Source: Glebionis coronaria
Taxonomy: Eukaryota > Streptophyta > Magnoliopsida > Asterales > Asteraceae
NCBI GenBank assembly: GCA_025667525.1
Contig: CM046875.1
Span: 201,538,125-201,602,124, forward strand
Length of the DNA stretch: 64,000 nucleotides
Direction of reading: 5' to 3'
The translations under genes and the position numbers were made by a program. The notes beneath the pieces are model-generated. The model saw only the letters and a program-made list of their open reading frames with translations, had not been told where the DNA came from and did no database searches. Below are positions 63,032-64,000 of the stretch, piece by piece. Within the stretch, counting starts at the first letter, position 1. Every line of letters begins with the position of its first letter.

Positions 63032-64000
63032 ATTTGTGTGACTACATGTCATGAAAGGTCACACAAACATATAATTCATGTGACTATTGGATGCATATAG
63101 TCACATAAAATACAATTTGCTTGACTTGACAAAGCATACAGTCACACTAATTACTATTATTGGTAACTCTTTGTTTAATTGTATGTGACAAACTCAGAGA
63201 CATTAGCATCATTTGTGTGACTACATGTCATAAAAGGTCACACAAACATAAAATTCATGTCACTATTTGATGCATATAGTCACACAAAATATAATTTGCT
63301 TGACTTGACAAAGTATACAATCACACTTATTACTACTATTGGTAACTCTTTGGTTAATTGTATGTGACAAACTCGGAATCATTAGCATGATTTGTGGGAC
63401 TACATGTCGTAAAAGGTCACACAAACATACAATTTATTTGACTATTGGATGCATATAGTCACACAAAATACAATTTGCTTGACTTGACAGAGCATACAGT
63501 CACACTTATTACTACTATTGGTAATTTTTTGGTTAATTGTATGTGACAAACTCAGTACCATTAGCATGATTTGTGTGACTACATGTCATTAAAGGTCACA
63601 CAAACATACGATTCATGTGACTATTGGATGCATATAGTCACACAAAATACAATTTGCTTGACTTGACAAAGCATACAGTCACACTTATTACTACTATTGG
63701 TAACTTTTTGTCCAATTGTATGTGACAAACTCAATACCATTAGCATGATTTGTGTGACTACATGGCATGAAAGGTTACACAATCATACAATTCATGTGAC
63801 TATTGGATGCATATAATCATACAAAATACAATTGGCTTGACTTGATAAAGCATACATTCACACTTTTTTTACTATTGGTAACTCTTTGGTTAATTATATG
63901 TGACAAACTCAGAGCCAGTAGCATGATTTGTGTGACTACATGTCATAAAACGTCTCACAAACATAAAATTCATGTGACTATTTGATGCATATAGTCACAA
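63032..64000. repeat. 179-bp tandem repeat array, about 5.4 units, running off the window
   Basis: ATTTGTGTGACTACATG (or a variant) starts at 63032, 63211, 63390, 63569, 63748 and 63926, i.e. periods of 179, 179, 179, 179 and 178 bp. Each unit contains six TGTGAC or GTCACA hexamers in both orientations. A single unit left of element B (31743-31925) shows the array once continued directly from the CACTA pseudogene. It may be a satellite or the subterminal repeat region of that CACTA element. Confidence 0.93.

Noticed and set aside
63032..64000. A CRISPR-like repeat-spacer array
   Set aside because: The whole 179-bp unit is repeated head to tail with no unique spacers, in a plant genome.

Overview
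The window is nuclear DNA of a flowering plant. It is AT-rich, carries no bacterial-type genes or rRNA operons, has spliced transposase relics, a (CCCTAAA)-derived array, tRNA-derived SINEs and long LTR retrotransposons primed by plant tRNA-iMet and tRNA-Asp. The style of the gag-protease proteins (acidic tail, 'FDPGI' motif) is one I associate with the sunflower family, but that placement is only an inference. I found no cellular protein gene. At least four fifths of the window is nested transposable elements.

Layout. 1-640 is the edge of an LTR running off the window. 641-7796 is older sequence with a 30-31 bp minisatellite (3016-3193) and a degenerate telomere-like array with a 160-175 bp higher-order repeat (4637-5935). 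7797-8098 and 29148-31539 are two halves of one En/Spm (CACTA) transposase-24/TNPA-like pseudogene. A 179-bp repeat rich in TGTGAC/GTCACA follows it (31743-31925) and resumes at 63032-64000.

Two large insertions split that base layer. Element A (8099-29142, minus strand, TSD AGATC) is a Copia-type LTR element without gag-pol. It carries an ATHILA-ORF1-like pseudogene and two paralogous Pro-rich ORFs with an HxGxxCxCC motif. It is itself split by A1 (15954-27317, minus, TSD AATAT), a chromovirus-like Gypsy element with near-identical LTRs and only a scrap of integrase/chromodomain. Element B (31926-63031, plus, TSD ATTTT/ATTTG) is a Gypsy-type element without coding capacity. B contains a small Copia-type element B1 (32992-36198, TSD GGGTA), a SINE (37826-37963, 15-bp TSD) and B3 (39071-59667, TSD CTGAA). 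B3 is an Athila-like element with unusual TAAT...ATTA ends and a broken gag-protease gene. Its right LTR was hit by B3a (49174-58474, minus, TSD CTTAT), an Athila-like gag-only element with an intact gag-protease frame of about 890 codons.

Several uninserted targets can be read inside the window itself: the left LTR of B3 for B3a, the 3' LTR of B for B1, the repeat monomer for B, and the transposase reading frame for A. None of the six LTR elements has a recognisable reverse transcriptase or intact integrase, so all look non-autonomous and must have been moved by enzymes supplied from elsewhere. The least expected signals are the palindrome-rich modules and paralogous ORFs of A, the covarying hairpins in the leader of B, the TGTGAC-rich repeat beside the CACTA gene, and the TAAT...ATTA LTR family.
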